A stretch of 37,618 nt of DNA from Chloroflexota bacterium (GTDB taxonomy: Bacteria > Chloroflexota > Anaerolineae > Anaerolineales > Villigracilaceae). The notes below the pieces were generated by a model. That model saw only the letters and a program-made list of their open reading frames with translations. It did no database searches and was not told where the DNA came from. Below, one piece after another: positions 8,574 to 17,157 of the stretch (positions are counted from its first letter, which is position 1; each line of letters begins with the position of its first letter). The DNA lies in NCBI GenBank assembly GCA_016219545.1, contig JACRMH010000002.1, positions 1-37,618 on the forward strand, read 5' to 3'. Both the position numbers and the translations under genes were made by a program.

Positions 8574-10030
8574 TGATTGATGTTTGCGAATCCACCAGCA
8601 TTGTGATTTTTGGCGCGTCTGGCGATTTGACCTGGCGCAAACTGATTCCCGCGCTGTATAACAATTTCAAAAAAGGAAGGCTTTCGGAATGCGCCAACAT
8701 CGTCGGCTTTGCGCGCCGCCCATACAGCAATGAAGCCTTTCGCTTTTATCTGCGTGAAGGGGTTGCGCAATTCAGCGCAGAGACTTTTGACTCTGCTGTT
8801 TGGGATAAATTCGCCGAGCGCCTTCATTATTTTCAAGGGAATCTCGATCAAGCGGATGACTTCCCCAAACTCAATTCGTTCCTGCTGGACCTGGAAGCGG
8901 GTCCAGCCAATCGTCTGTATTACCTCGCTACGGCTCCTGAATTTTATGGCTCTGTTTCCAAACATCTCGGCGCGGCGAGCATGTCGCGCGAAGGAACAAA
9001 CAGCGGCTGGCGGCGCATCATCATCGAGAAACCATTCGGGCGCGATCTGGCATCGGCGCAGGAACTCAACCGTGCGGTTCACTCCGCCTTTGATGAAAGT
9101 CAGGTCTATCGCATTGACCATTATCTCGGCAAGGAGACTTCGCAGAATATTCTTTTCTTTCGCTTTGCCAATACGATCTTCGAACCAGTTTGGAATCGGC
9201 GTTATGTCAGTAATGTGCAAATCACGGTGGCTGAAAGCGTGGATGTGGGAAGTCGCGCTGGATATTACGACACTTCTGGCGTGATCCGCGACATGTTCCA
9301 AAATCACCTGTTCCAATTACTGGCGCTGGTGGCGATGGAACCGCCGAGCAGATTCGACGCCGATGCCATCCGCAACGAAAAGGTCAAAGTCTTTCAAAGC
9401 ATCCGTCCGATTGCGCTTGAGGATACCGTCCGCGCCCAGTATGAAGATTACAAAAATGCTGAAGGTGTCACATCCGATTCGCAAACGCCGACATATTCCG
9501 CGCTAAAACTTTATGTGGATAATTGGCGCTGGCGCGGTGTGCCCTTTTACCTTCGTTCAGGCAAGGCGCTCAATCGCAAGACATCCGAAATCATCATTGA
9601 ATTTCAAAGTCCGCCCCACATGATGTTCAATCAAAAAGATCAGAGTGACTTTACTCCCAATATCCTATCCTTGTGCATCCAGCCAGATGAAGGGATACAC
9701 CTGCGCTTTGAAGCCAAACTCCCCGACTCTGATCAGGATATGCGTTCGGTGGATATGGATTTTCATTACCGCTCCTCTTTCAATGGTGCTTCTCTCCCCG
9801 AAGCCTATGAACGCCTCCTGCTCGAAGCCATCAAAGGTGACGCTTCTCTCTTTACCCGCTCTGATGGAATTGAATCTTCCTGGCGGGTGATTGATCCCGT
9901 ACTCAATGGCTGGACGCATCAGAACAACCCGACGCTTGTTACCTATAAACGAGGCGATTGGGGTCCCGCTGAAGCAGACAAGCTGCTTGCCCGCGCAGGT
10001 CACGTCTGGCGCTTGGGCTGTGTGGACTAA
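8570..10030 (+). CDS. zwf: Glucose-6-phosphate 1-dehydrogenase
   Basis: Oxidises glucose-6-phosphate to 6-phosphogluconolactone, giving NADPH (or NADH). The 486-residue length is normal. GASGDL (15-20) is the dinucleotide loop, EKPFG (153-157) is conserved, and RIDHYLGKE (181-189) holds the substrate and catalytic residues. The usual KRKL after the loop reads TWRKLIP. The protein is translationally coupled to gnd through ATGA at 8570-8573; a second in-frame ATG at 8573 is possible. No opcA or pgl gene is adjacent. A strong terminator directly follows, so gnd-zwf is a two-gene operon. Confidence 0.95.
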   Translation: MMIDVCESTSIVIFGASGDLTWRKLIPALYNNFKKGRLSECANIVGFARRPYSNEAFRFYLREGVAQFSAETFDSAVWDKFAERLHYFQGNLDQADDFPKLNSFLLDLEAGPANRLYYLATAPEFYGSVSKHLGAASMSREGTNSGWRRIIIEKPFGRDLASAQELNRAVHSAFDESQVYRIDHYLGKETSQNILFFRFANTIFEPVWNRRYVSNVQITVAESVDVGSRAGYYDTSGVIRDMFQNHLFQLLALVAMEPPSRFDADAIRNEKVKVFQSIRPIALEDTVRAQYEDYKNAEGVTSDSQTPTYSALKLYVDNWRWRGVPFYLRSGKALNRKTSEIIIEFQSPPHMMFNQKDQSDFTPNILSLCIQPDEGIHLRFEAKLPDSDQDMRSVDMDFHYRSSFNGASLPEAYERLLLEAIKGDASLFTRSDGIESSWRVIDPVLNGWTHQNNPTLVTYKRGDWGPAEADKLLARAGHVWRLGCVD

Positions 10031-10033
10031 GCA

Positions 10034-10070
10034 AAAAAATTCCGAAGTCACAATGACTTCGGAATTTTTT
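10034..10070. terminator. Bidirectional Rho-independent terminator between zwf and the GrdB-like gene
   Basis: A 17-bp perfect stem (10034-10050 with 10054-10070) and a 3-nt loop; the arms begin with A-runs and end in T-runs, so it works on both strands. It sits between convergent genes: just after the zwf stop and overlapping the TAA of the minus-strand gene at 10069. Confidence 0.92.
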
Positions 10071-11037
10071 ATAACCGATATCTGCCTGGCAGATCAATAA
10101 TTTTGCCTGGTTTTTGGGCGGTTTCGAGCAAATCCAACGCCGCCAGAATCACCTGCTTCTGGGTTTCATCATCCTTTGGCGCGCCCAATGTCCGTCCCAT
10201 TGGGTGCGGAGTGATGACAGTCCGTGGCAACCGCATCGCCGCCAGCCGATCTCGAAAGGCGTGGACACCGATCACGACAGTCGGAATTCCGCCCGCTTCC
10301 ATTAATCTCGCAATGTGTCCCACGGACACATGACAGACTGGTCAGACAGGCACCAGCAGGAGCGCGTCTATCTTTTTTTCCTGAAACATCCTGACCCACT
10401 CGGGTCCTGTATGATTAAGCAGGCGCAACTGAGAAGCAGCTCCTACAAACGAATAGGCATCCGAAGCCAGTTCACCGATTCGTCCTTCGGCTTGCAATTC
10501 AGCCAGACGGGAGATTGGAAAATTCACATTCGGATCAGCCATTGAAGCGCGCACATCATATCCGCCATGCCGCACGCGTAGTTTCTCGATGGAAGTATCC
10601 ATCGGGATCACAGAAAGTTGCGGCTCGACTTTCAGAAAATCATCAATACGCGTTTCGGCTTCCTGTTGGCTCATGTTTTCCACGCCAAACGGCTTGGGAT
10701 CATCGCCAGCCACGAAATGTCCGCTGGAGGTCATCAATCCCAATCGCAATTGCGAGAGCGGCGCGCGCAGCGGAGTGAATGGGCTGTCATCATAAGTAAA
10801 ACGCCCTACCCCTGCATACGCTTTTGCCTGGGTTTCATTGACGTGATCTACGACCCGCGTGAAATCCCCATCGTTAAATGAATCGCCTATTTTCCACAGC
10901 AGTTCTTGAAAAAAATGACTGGCATCCTCGCCAGATAAATTCTTGAGAAATTTAAAATTTAAATCCGAACGTGAGCCGTAGTTGAATGAGTTCTTGAAAT
11001 CTTCAAAGGTTTCTTGATGTTGATTATCGTCTGACAT
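10069..11037 (-). CDS. GrdB-like (glycine/betaine/proline reductase selenoprotein B family) probable selenoprotein with in-frame UGA
   Basis: Read through a UGA at 10342-10344, the frame gives 322 residues: 231 before, Sec at 232, 90 after. Both halves fit one family: the first with GSRSDLNFKFLKNL and AGVGRFTYDDSPFTPL, the second with GHIARLMEAGGIPTVVIG. At the junction the protein reads LLLVPV-U-PVCH, the UxxCH pattern of GrdB/PrdB-type selenoproteins. In the mRNA an 8-bp perfect hairpin with a GUG loop begins 10 nt after the UGA, as expected for a bacterial SECIS element. Known GrdB proteins reduce glycine, betaine, sarcosine or proline; this shorter stand-alone relative has no known substrate that I can name. 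It lies 38 bp downstream of the debranching-enzyme gene. The alternative is a nonsense mutation or a Sec-to-stop decay. An annotation pipeline would split it at 10342. Confidence 0.85.
10313..10331 (-). promoter_or_regulatory. Candidate bacterial SECIS hairpin
   Basis: On the minus strand the arms AUGUGUCC and GGACACAU pair over 8 bp around a GUG loop. The loop starts 18 nt after the UGA (10342-10344) and begins with GU, both within the commonly used bSECIS description (loop about 16-37 nt from UGA, G early in the loop). The stem continues below a mismatch with three weak pairs. Confidence 0.65.
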
Positions 11038-11075
11038 TTTTCGTGTTCCTTTTGAATTTGTTAAGTCAAATTATC

Positions 11076-13052
11076 TTATAGCGTGTCAAGCGAGGATTCC
11101 AACAATGCAATCTCACGCCAGACTCGTAATAGTTCTGCCACACTCCATGCCTGAGCGATACATCCGCGCGGAGAAAATGGCGCATCGCCATCGAATATTT
11201 CACTGATGCTTCCGACTCCATGTTCGGACAGTTGATCGAAGAAAGGTTCCAGAAAAGAACGCGCCACACGCGGGTCTTTATATACCCGCAAATGCGCGCT
11301 GACAAAGGGTCCAATCAGCCAGCCCCAAACCGTCCCTTGATGGTAAGCGCCATCCCGCTCATGAGGGCTTCCGCCGTAATGTCCAATATAACCAGGTTCC
11401 TCGGGAGCAAGGCTTCGTAAGCCATGTGAAGTGAGTAATCTCCTTGCGCATACATCCACCACGGATTTTTGTTGTTCCCCATTGAGTGGGCCATATCGTA
11501 ACGAAACAGCCAGAAGTTGATTAGGGCGCAATGCAAGATCGTCTCCCTGGGGAGAATCAAGCACATCGTAGCAGTAACCTGTCTTCTCATCCCAGAAACG
11601 GGAGAAACTGATTCGGGTCCGCTCGGCGAGATCATCATAATGACTGGGCGTTTGATCCAGCGCTCGGGCAAATTCCGCCATGCTGCGTAAGGCGTTATAC
11701 CATAATGCATTGATCTCAACTGGTTTCCCGATACGCGGTGTGACCACCCAGTTGCCCAATTTGGCGTCCATCCAGGTTAATTGCACGCCGTCCTCACCTG
11801 CGTAAAGCAGCCCATCGGCTGGGTCAACATGAATTTGATAGCGTGTGCCTCGTTCATGCCAGTCAATTATTTCTTTGAGAACAGGGAATAACTCTTTCAA
11901 TAATTCATTGTCGCCAGTTTCCTGGTAATAGGCACGGATGGATTCAAAGTACCAGAGCGTTGCATCAACAGTGTTGTATTCAGGCGCTTCGCCTTCATCA
12001 GGGAAACGATTGGGCAACATTCCCTGATTGGCATATTGAGCAAAGGTCTTAAGAATGCTGCGGGCTTCATCGTGTCTGCCCGTGGTCAGGGTGAGCCCGG
12101 GTAGGCTAATCATGGTGTCGCGTCCCCAATCTCCAAACCAGGGATAGCCTGCAATAATTGAACGACCATTTGGCTGGTCGGGCGCGGCGCGTTTGACGAT
12201 AAATTGATCAGCGGCGAGAACTAATTGGGGCGGCAGATCAGTTGTCCGCGCGGTTAGACCGTTCTCATACGTCTGGCGTTCTGCATACGCGGATGTCCCA
12301 TCCAAATTGGGCGAAGCATCCGTACTTAGAATGAAGGTCACAGTTTCGCCTGTAGTGAGAGAGGCGGAAAATTCGCCGGCATTGAGGTGATCATCCAGTC
12401 CGGTAAATCCCCGATACTGCTCGATTTTTAAAGAGAATCCCCGGTACCATTTATTTACAATTTCAGCCTTGGCGCGATCGCTAAAAATATAGAACGGCAC
12501 AGCCTGTTCAAAAGCATGGATACTCAAGCCATGCGCAACTTTCCGCACGTCCATACGCCAGTCACCAGACTGAGTTTCACCATGAAAATCACGGTAGTTG
12601 ACCAACGCTTTGACATTGAGTTCAAACGGCGAGGTTGCCCGAATCAGGCGATAGGAAACGTACGTGGTGTTGGCTCCAGGCTGCATCCAAATGCGTTTTT
12701 CCAACAGCGCATCCGCAAAAGCAAACACCCAGACAGGCACTGCGCCTTCCAAATAAAACCGTTCAATATTGCAATACCCATGCGGGTCCATTGCGCCAGC
12801 AGCCCAGCGGTTGGCAAAAAGCGGAATATGATTTTTCTGGTATGTGACCATTTCATCCAGTTTTGCCGCCAACAGTGTGCGACCAAGCGGCGGTTTCAAT
12901 GCGGCAACCAGCAAACCATGATAGCGGCGCGTCAGCAGATTGGCAACTGTGCCGGAAGCATAACCGCCGATCCCATTGGTGACCAGCCATTCCTTTGTTT
13001 CCGCAATGGATAAGTCATTGCAAATGTTTCGACCAAAACTTATTGTTGTCAT
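11076..13052 (-). CDS. Amylo-alpha-1,6-glucosidase / glycogen debranching enzyme (GDE_C type)
   Basis: A 658-residue cytoplasmic enzyme. The N-terminal part (about 1-270) has ETKEWLVTNGIGGYASGTV and RRYHGLLVAAL, typical of the bacterial/archaeal debranching N-domain. The C-terminal (alpha/alpha)6 barrel (about 280-650) has GYPWFGDWGRDTMISLPGL with the acidic catalytic motif, NTVDATLWY, AGEDGVQLTWMDAKLGNWVVTPR, and HQGTVWGWLIGPF. It should hydrolyse the alpha-1,6 branch points of glycogen or a related glucan, feeding glucose phosphates to the gnd-zwf pathway. Two ATGs are adjacent (13055, 13052); the second has better spacing from AAGGA. It lies between a membrane-protein gene upstream and the GrdB-like gene downstream on the same strand; the functional link to the latter is unclear. 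Confidence 0.9.
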   Translation of the reverse strand: MTTISFGRNICNDLSIAETKEWLVTNGIGGYASGTVANLLTRRYHGLLVAALKPPLGRTLLAAKLDEMVTYQKNHIPLFANRWAAGAMDPHGYCNIERFYLEGAVPVWVFAFADALLEKRIWMQPGANTTYVSYRLIRATSPFELNVKALVNYRDFHGETQSGDWRMDVRKVAHGLSIHAFEQAVPFYIFSDRAKAEIVNKWYRGFSLKIEQYRGFTGLDDHLNAGEFSASLTTGETVTFILSTDASPNLDGTSAYAERQTYENGLTARTTDLPPQLVLAADQFIVKRAAPDQPNGRSIIAGYPWFGDWGRDTMISLPGLTLTTGRHDEARSILKTFAQYANQGMLPNRFPDEGEAPEYNTVDATLWYFESIRAYYQETGDNELLKELFPVLKEIIDWHERGTRYQIHVDPADGLLYAGEDGVQLTWMDAKLGNWVVTPRIGKPVEINALWYNALRSMAEFARALDQTPSHYDDLAERTRISFSRFWDEKTGYCYDVLDSPQGDDLALRPNQLLAVSLRYGPLNGEQQKSVVDVCARRLLTSHGLRSLAPEEPGYIGHYGGSPHERDGAYHQGTVWGWLIGPFVSAHLRVYKDPRVARSFLEPFFDQLSEHGVGSISEIFDGDAPFSPRGCIAQAWSVAELLRVWREIALLESSLDTL

Positions 13053-13106
13053 CATCCATCCTTTTTAATTTGCTATGGAATTTTTTATTATTCAACATCG
13101 TTGATG

Positions 13107-14108
13107 TCACGAGTTTCCAGCAAGCGAACCAAGCGCATTATGCGCAATCACGCGGCTGAAGTCATCCAAAACCAGCGCAGATTGGAAACCACCGTTCGCA
13201 GCGACAAGCACAAAATCTTCCTTCTCCTCCAGAGCTTGATGGATGGTTGCAATATCGCCTGTTTGCAAGGAACCATCCACCACCCGGCGATTGAGCAACT
13301 CTTTGAGCCATTTTTCAATCTCATGGCGCGATAACCGTTCGTCCATTTCTGGATGTTCCAATTCTGTGTAACGCCCTTTTTCGTTTTGAATATCCTGCGA
13401 AATCTGGACGCGGCACTGATCGTATAAACCGAGGATCAACTCGGAAGATGGTGTCTGGATAAACCCGCTTGGTTCCAGCACGGAAGTGATTCCCTTTTCA
13501 CGAATAAAAATATTCATCAGCGAAGGAAAGCGGCGATGGTAGGCGTGCAATAATTTCTTCCCCGAAATGAGACCCACAATATCGGCGATATTTAATTTCC
13601 CTGGTTCAGTTGCGGTTATACGCGGAGCGGCAAAAGCCACAATCACCAATTCACTCAACAGATCCATGAGCATCAGAAAGGCAAAGAGAAAGGCGCGTGT
13701 GATCTTTTGCTCCTGTAAATCAATCACAAGCAAAACAGGTTTACCAGGCGATTCCAACGCCCGCGCCAAAATTGTCTGAAGCCCGCCCGCATCTCCCTGA
13801 CTGGTCATTTGATACGCGCTCGACAGATCCGATACGGACACAAAATTTTGTGTGTTCGCGCTCTTGACCGAATCGCGTAATTCAAATTCAACATCCCCAA
13901 CCTTCAACCTGCCTACATTGCTCAGCACCGACGGAAAAAACGCCAGGAGCAAAATTATCGCTGTTGCCCATACCATTAATAGGGATGGGATCGCATCTAT
14001 TGGCGGGGCTTGTGTCAGCCATAAGAAACCAGCCCAGGCAAATCCTAAAATGATCAGGATTGCGAAAAACCGATACGCGCGTTGAAATATGTTCTTGTTT
14101 ACAAGCAT
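13107..14108 (-). CDS. Unrecognised membrane-anchored protein
   Basis: A 333-residue protein that I do not recognise. Two hydrophobic segments lie near the N-terminus (about residues 12-32 and 40-60), with the first preceded by positive residues. The remaining 270 residues look soluble. They include a VLLVIDLQEQKITRAFLFAFLMLMDLLSELVIVAF stretch (given here only as a region near residues 125-160) resembling a beta strand and buried helix, and a charged C-terminal part with RLSRHEIEKWLKELLN. A cytoplasmic domain held to the membrane by a hairpin is likely. AAGGA precedes the ATG at 14108. It lies 50 bp upstream of the debranching gene on the same strand and is divergent from the DUF3179 lipoprotein gene. 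No function is proposed. Confidence 0.75.
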   Translation of the reverse strand: MLVNKNIFQRAYRFFAILIILGFAWAGFLWLTQAPPIDAIPSLLMVWATAIILLLAFFPSVLSNVGRLKVGDVEFELRDSVKSANTQNFVSVSDLSSAYQMTSQGDAGGLQTILARALESPGKPVLLVIDLQEQKITRAFLFAFLMLMDLLSELVIVAFAAPRITATEPGKLNIADIVGLISGKKLLHAYHRRFPSLMNIFIREKGITSVLEPSGFIQTPSSELILGLYDQCRVQISQDIQNEKGRYTELEHPEMDERLSRHEIEKWLKELLNRRVVDGSLQTGDIATIHQALEEKEDFVLVAANGGFQSALVLDDFSRVIAHNALGSLAGNS

Positions 14109-14220
14109 GTTTTATCCTTACTCAAGAGTTATACAGTTGAGATGAAAACTCATAAAAATCTTACCTTCCAACGGGTAAGACTTATTAATCGGTTTTGCTC
14201 TAACCAATAAAGGAGCAACC
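14109..14220. promoter_or_regulatory. Divergent promoter region with a small hairpin
   Basis: These 112 bp separate divergent genes. A 7-bp inverted repeat, TCTTACC (14159-14165) and GGTAAGA (14174-14180), with an 8-nt loop could be an operator or a 5'-UTR hairpin of the lipoprotein gene. An AAAGGAG ribosome site lies just before 14221. Confidence 0.35.
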
Positions 14221-15408
14221 ATGTTTAGAAAATGGATTTTATGGATTCTTGCCGCAGGATGGATTCTTTCAGCCTGTGCGCCTTCGCAAACGATTGTTCC
14301 CGCATCTGACTCCCCCGAGCCTGATTCCGTTTCGACGACTCTCCCCAACCTCCCAGCCGAATCTCCCCCACGCGGCGCCGAGTCTGAATTCAAAACTGAC
14401 TTCAGCAAACACACTGTCTCATACAGCGAAATCCTTTCGGGGGGTCCACCCAAAGATGGGATTCCGCCCATTGACGCGCCCCAATTCATCCCTGCGAAAG
14501 AAGCGGATGGATGGTTGGAAGACCCCGAACCTGTTGTCTTTGTTCAAGTCGGCAACTACGCGCGCGCATACCCAATCCAAATTTTGATCTGGCATGAAAT
14601 CGTAAACGATACAGTCGGCGGCGAACCGCTCGTTGTTTCTTTCTGTCCATTATGCAATACAGCCATTGCCTTCAAACGCACATTCGGCGGAGAAGTTTTC
14701 GACTTCGGCACAACGGGACGATTGCGTTACAGCAATTTGATCATGTATGATCGCCAGACAGAAACCTGGTGGCAGCAAGCCACAGGCGATGCAATTGCGG
14801 GCGAACATACAGGCGCGCAATTGGAGTTTTATCCTGCGTCCATGATCTCCTGGGGAGATTTCAAATCGCTACACCCTGATGGGAAGGTGCTTTCGCGTGA
14901 GACAGGTTACTCGCGTGACTATGGCAGAAATCCATACTTCGGTTACGACGATATCAATCAAACTCCGTTTTTGTATGGTGGAGTAACGCCCGATCAACTC
15001 CCACCGATGGCGCGGGTGCTGACAATTGATTTGAATGACGAAGCAGTTGCATATCCTTATGAAATATTGAGTGAAATGAATGTGATCAATGACACGGTCG
15101 GCGGCAAAAATATTGTCGTAGTGTGGACGGAAGGAACCGCCTCCGCGCTCGATACGAATAATATCCCTGAGGGTCGTGAGGTTGGTTCGGCGGTTGCCTA
15201 CTCTCGGTTGCTCGATAATCAGGAGCTTAATTTTGAATTCAAGGGTGGGAAAATTCTCGATACGCAAACAGGCAGTGAATGGAATATTTTCGGTCTGGCA
15301 ATAGCTGGCGAATTGAATGGAAAGCAGCTAACGCCTGTTGTTTCCATTAATCACTTCTGGTTTTCGTGGGCTGCATTTCGTCCTGAGACACGAATTTATC
15401 GGCCGTGA
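14221..15408 (+). CDS. DUF3179 domain lipoprotein
   Basis: A 395-residue secreted lipoprotein. The signal sequence ends in a lipobox ILSAC with Cys at residue 19, followed by a Pro/Ser-rich linker to about residue 60. The rest is a DUF3179 domain: AYPIQILIWHEIVNDTVGGEPLVVSFCPLCNTAIAF near residues 115-150, with the conserved CPLC, then a repeated half with AYPYEILSEMNVINDTVGG. The duplicated HEIVND/EMNVIND blocks suggest two similar lobes. The family's biochemical role is unknown; the CPLCNTA motif hints at metal or thiol chemistry. A clear AAAGGAG lies before the ATG. The gene appears to be monocistronic: downstream there is about 0.9 kb without a convincing gene. Confidence 0.88.
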   Translation: MFRKWILWILAAGWILSACAPSQTIVPASDSPEPDSVSTTLPNLPAESPPRGAESEFKTDFSKHTVSYSEILSGGPPKDGIPPIDAPQFIPAKEADGWLEDPEPVVFVQVGNYARAYPIQILIWHEIVNDTVGGEPLVVSFCPLCNTAIAFKRTFGGEVFDFGTTGRLRYSNLIMYDRQTETWWQQATGDAIAGEHTGAQLEFYPASMISWGDFKSLHPDGKVLSRETGYSRDYGRNPYFGYDDINQTPFLYGGVTPDQLPPMARVLTIDLNDEAVAYPYEILSEMNVINDTVGGKNIVVVWTEGTASALDTNNIPEGREVGSAVAYSRLLDNQELNFEFKGGKILDTQTGSEWNIFGLAIAGELNGKQLTPVVSINHFWFSWAAFRPETRIYRP

Positions 15409-16335
15409 ACAGGTGAGTTGTATCATAAGCCTGATGTAAGATTATTGGAGGATAGGCGTTCCGGGACATGGAATTGACCTATTTTGAAGTGTAAATTATG
15501 CGCATACTTGAGAAAAACTTTCAAAACCATTCCCCAGCCCCTCACTGAGCACGAAAAATATAACCGTTGTGTTCATCCCTGTCCCGAAGGACTCATGACA
15601 GGAAGTCGTCTATTTCCAATCGTAAGTTATGAAGTGTCAATCAAAATCAAATAATGCCAATATAGTAGTGCTTCGCTTTGAACAAAAAAAAATATATTGC
15701 TAATCGCCTACTTTCATATACATGCATAAACCGGGCAACTGTCTGTCCGGTTTGGTCAAGATTTTCGATCACAGGAAGTTTATTGCTGTCTTGTTTGCCG
15801 ATAGCGACGGTCGCAAGCAACCTAAGCGAAAGTCATGTTAGTATCAAATTTATGCCTAAACTTGCAATTTTTAATTTCAAAGCTGAACACAGAGTTGCCC
15901 AGCGCGGCATATATCATGTATACGGGTATAGGTAGCCATATATAATTATGCCGCAAAGAATATCTTTCTGTCGGGTTGTTTAACCATACATCTGATTTAG
16001 AGTATTGAAATATGCTCTTAATATCAGCCTTCTGCCATTTGCCAAACACAAATAATATGTCAAATTGTGTGTATCCCTGCCCCGAAAGATTCATGTTCAC
16101 CTTTTTAGGCAATTACGCCCCCTGGAAGGAGGGGGCGTAATTATTTTTATAAATTTTTCCTTGAAGACCCCCACATATAGGCATAACAAGCCTCGCCGAC
16201 ACCAAATATTGTGTTCCCTTGGGATTACATCGCCAATGCGATATTAGGATTGGCTTGGGCGGTGGCGGTATGGGTGGACATATTGAAAAGACCTTTCAGT
16301 GGCAGTGTACCATAAACAGATGTGGAACTTGCCAG
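15409..16335. other. Gene-poor, AT-rich 0.9-kb region
   Basis: No convincing gene is seen. Short open frames (85 codons plus strand at 15678, 96 codons minus strand at 15822) overlap each other, lack good ribosome sites and show no family motifs. Recognisable items: a 7-bp hairpin AAACCGG/CCGGTTT near 15726-15751; two similar 29-nt stretches at about 15570 and 16063 sharing ATCCCTG-CCCGAA-GA-TCATG; and a strong terminator at 16111-16142. At 16187-16315 there is an open, hydrophobic frame without a start codon (includes LGLAWAVAVWVDILKRPF, ending TAA), which could be the decayed tail of a membrane-protein gene. The region may be a scar of past insertion or deletion. Confidence 0.5.
16111..16148 (+). 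terminator. Strong Rho-independent terminator with no clear upstream gene
   Basis: A 13-bp perfect GC-rich stem (16111-16123 with 16130-16142), a 6-nt loop, and then ATTTTTATA on the plus strand. Only the plus strand has the T-run. The nearest plus-strand gene ends about 700 bp upstream (DUF3179), so it may end a long 3'-UTR or an unannotated RNA. Confidence 0.75.
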
Positions 16336-17157
16336 TCACTGAAAAATGTCCTTTGGTTTTAAGCGGAGGTATCTATATTGAGCTAATGTCTTGCGGTCCC
16401 ATAAGAATATGATGATTCCCACCACAACCGTCATGACGATAAACCCAATGAAGGGGTCAAAGTGCGAGCCGTAATTCGGAAACAGAGTCCAACTGACATT
16501 ATCCATAGTATGAACCAGGATGGCGGCAAAGACACTCTTTTGTGTATTGTTATAAATCCAGACGATAAGAATTCGCAATCCAACTGAATAGAGGCTGTGC
16601 CATACGATCCATGCTGCTGTATTCTGAGCCTGTAAATCCCCAATGATGTGCCATGCCTGCCACACCAATCCCAATACAATGCCAGCCGTTAACGCTCCCC
16701 ATCGTTTCTGCATGGAGTCTATGACATATCCCGACCAGCCCAGTTCTTCACAAGCCGCGCCGATAAAGAACGCCGCAAAAAAGACCGGCGTCATTAGGAA
16801 TGGAGTTGTTGTTGAATCAGGAAGCGGCAACCCTGCCGAGCGCATGATTGCATAAGACAAAACATATATCAAGGGCGCCAATAACAGGGCAGGCAGAACC
16901 CAAATTTTATTTTTGATTTTTCTATAATCAAAGACCTTCTTTAAGAGGTCGTTGACGCCATGCCATCCATTTTGATTATATAAAAGAATGGAGGCCGCTG
17001 TCACAGGGATTAGAAACAGGAGCGCGCTGATCGGGAGATTGATCGGAATAGGCAGTTTATTCCCCAACAAGGAACTGATCAGCCAGATTGGGATTGAAAG
17101 AACAAAGACCAATATAAAAAATTTCAGCGGCGACTCATTAGTTGATTGAATGCTCAT
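16336..17157 (-). CDS. CPBP family intramembrane metalloprotease (CAAX protease/Abi)
   Basis: A 273-residue multi-spanning membrane protein with about eight hydrophobic segments. The three CPBP motifs are visible: EELGWSGY at about residues 137-144 (motif 1, EExxxR-like with Gly-Trp instead of the usual Arg spacing), WQAWHIIGD around 166-174 (motif 2 His), and HTMDN around 225 (motif 3 His and Asp/Asn). Such enzymes cleave within or near membranes and are linked to peptide maturation or self-immunity in bacteria. I start it at 17157, which has AGGAAA upstream; this start lies 20 bp inside the 3' end of the glycosyltransferase gene, indicating coupling. A longer frame begins at 17196. It is the last gene of a two-gene operon. 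Confidence 0.88.
   Translation of the reverse strand: MSIQSTNESPLKFFILVFVLSIPIWLISSLLGNKLPIPINLPISALLFLIPVTAASILLYNQNGWHGVNDLLKKVFDYRKIKNKIWVLPALLLAPLIYVLSYAIMRSAGLPLPDSTTTPFLMTPVFFAAFFIGAACEELGWSGYVIDSMQKRWGALTAGIVLGLVWQAWHIIGDLQAQNTAAWIVWHSLYSVGLRILIVWIYNNTQKSVFAAILVHTMDNVSWTLFPNYGSHFDPFIGFIVMTVVVGIIIFLWDRKTLAQYRYLRLKPKDIFQ

Noticed and set aside
8510..9316. A 268-codon open frame on the minus strand opposite zwf
   Set aside because: It lies fully over gnd/zwf coding sequence and shows no recognisable domain.
15678..16112. Two overlapping short open frames on opposite strands in the gene-poor region
   Set aside because: AT-rich, no ribosome sites, no motifs; they overlap each other.
16300..16314. 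A 15-bp exact match to 36556-36570 (TGGCAGTGTACCATA)
   Set aside because: A single 15-bp match within 37 kb is roughly what chance allows, and no flanking similarity extends it.
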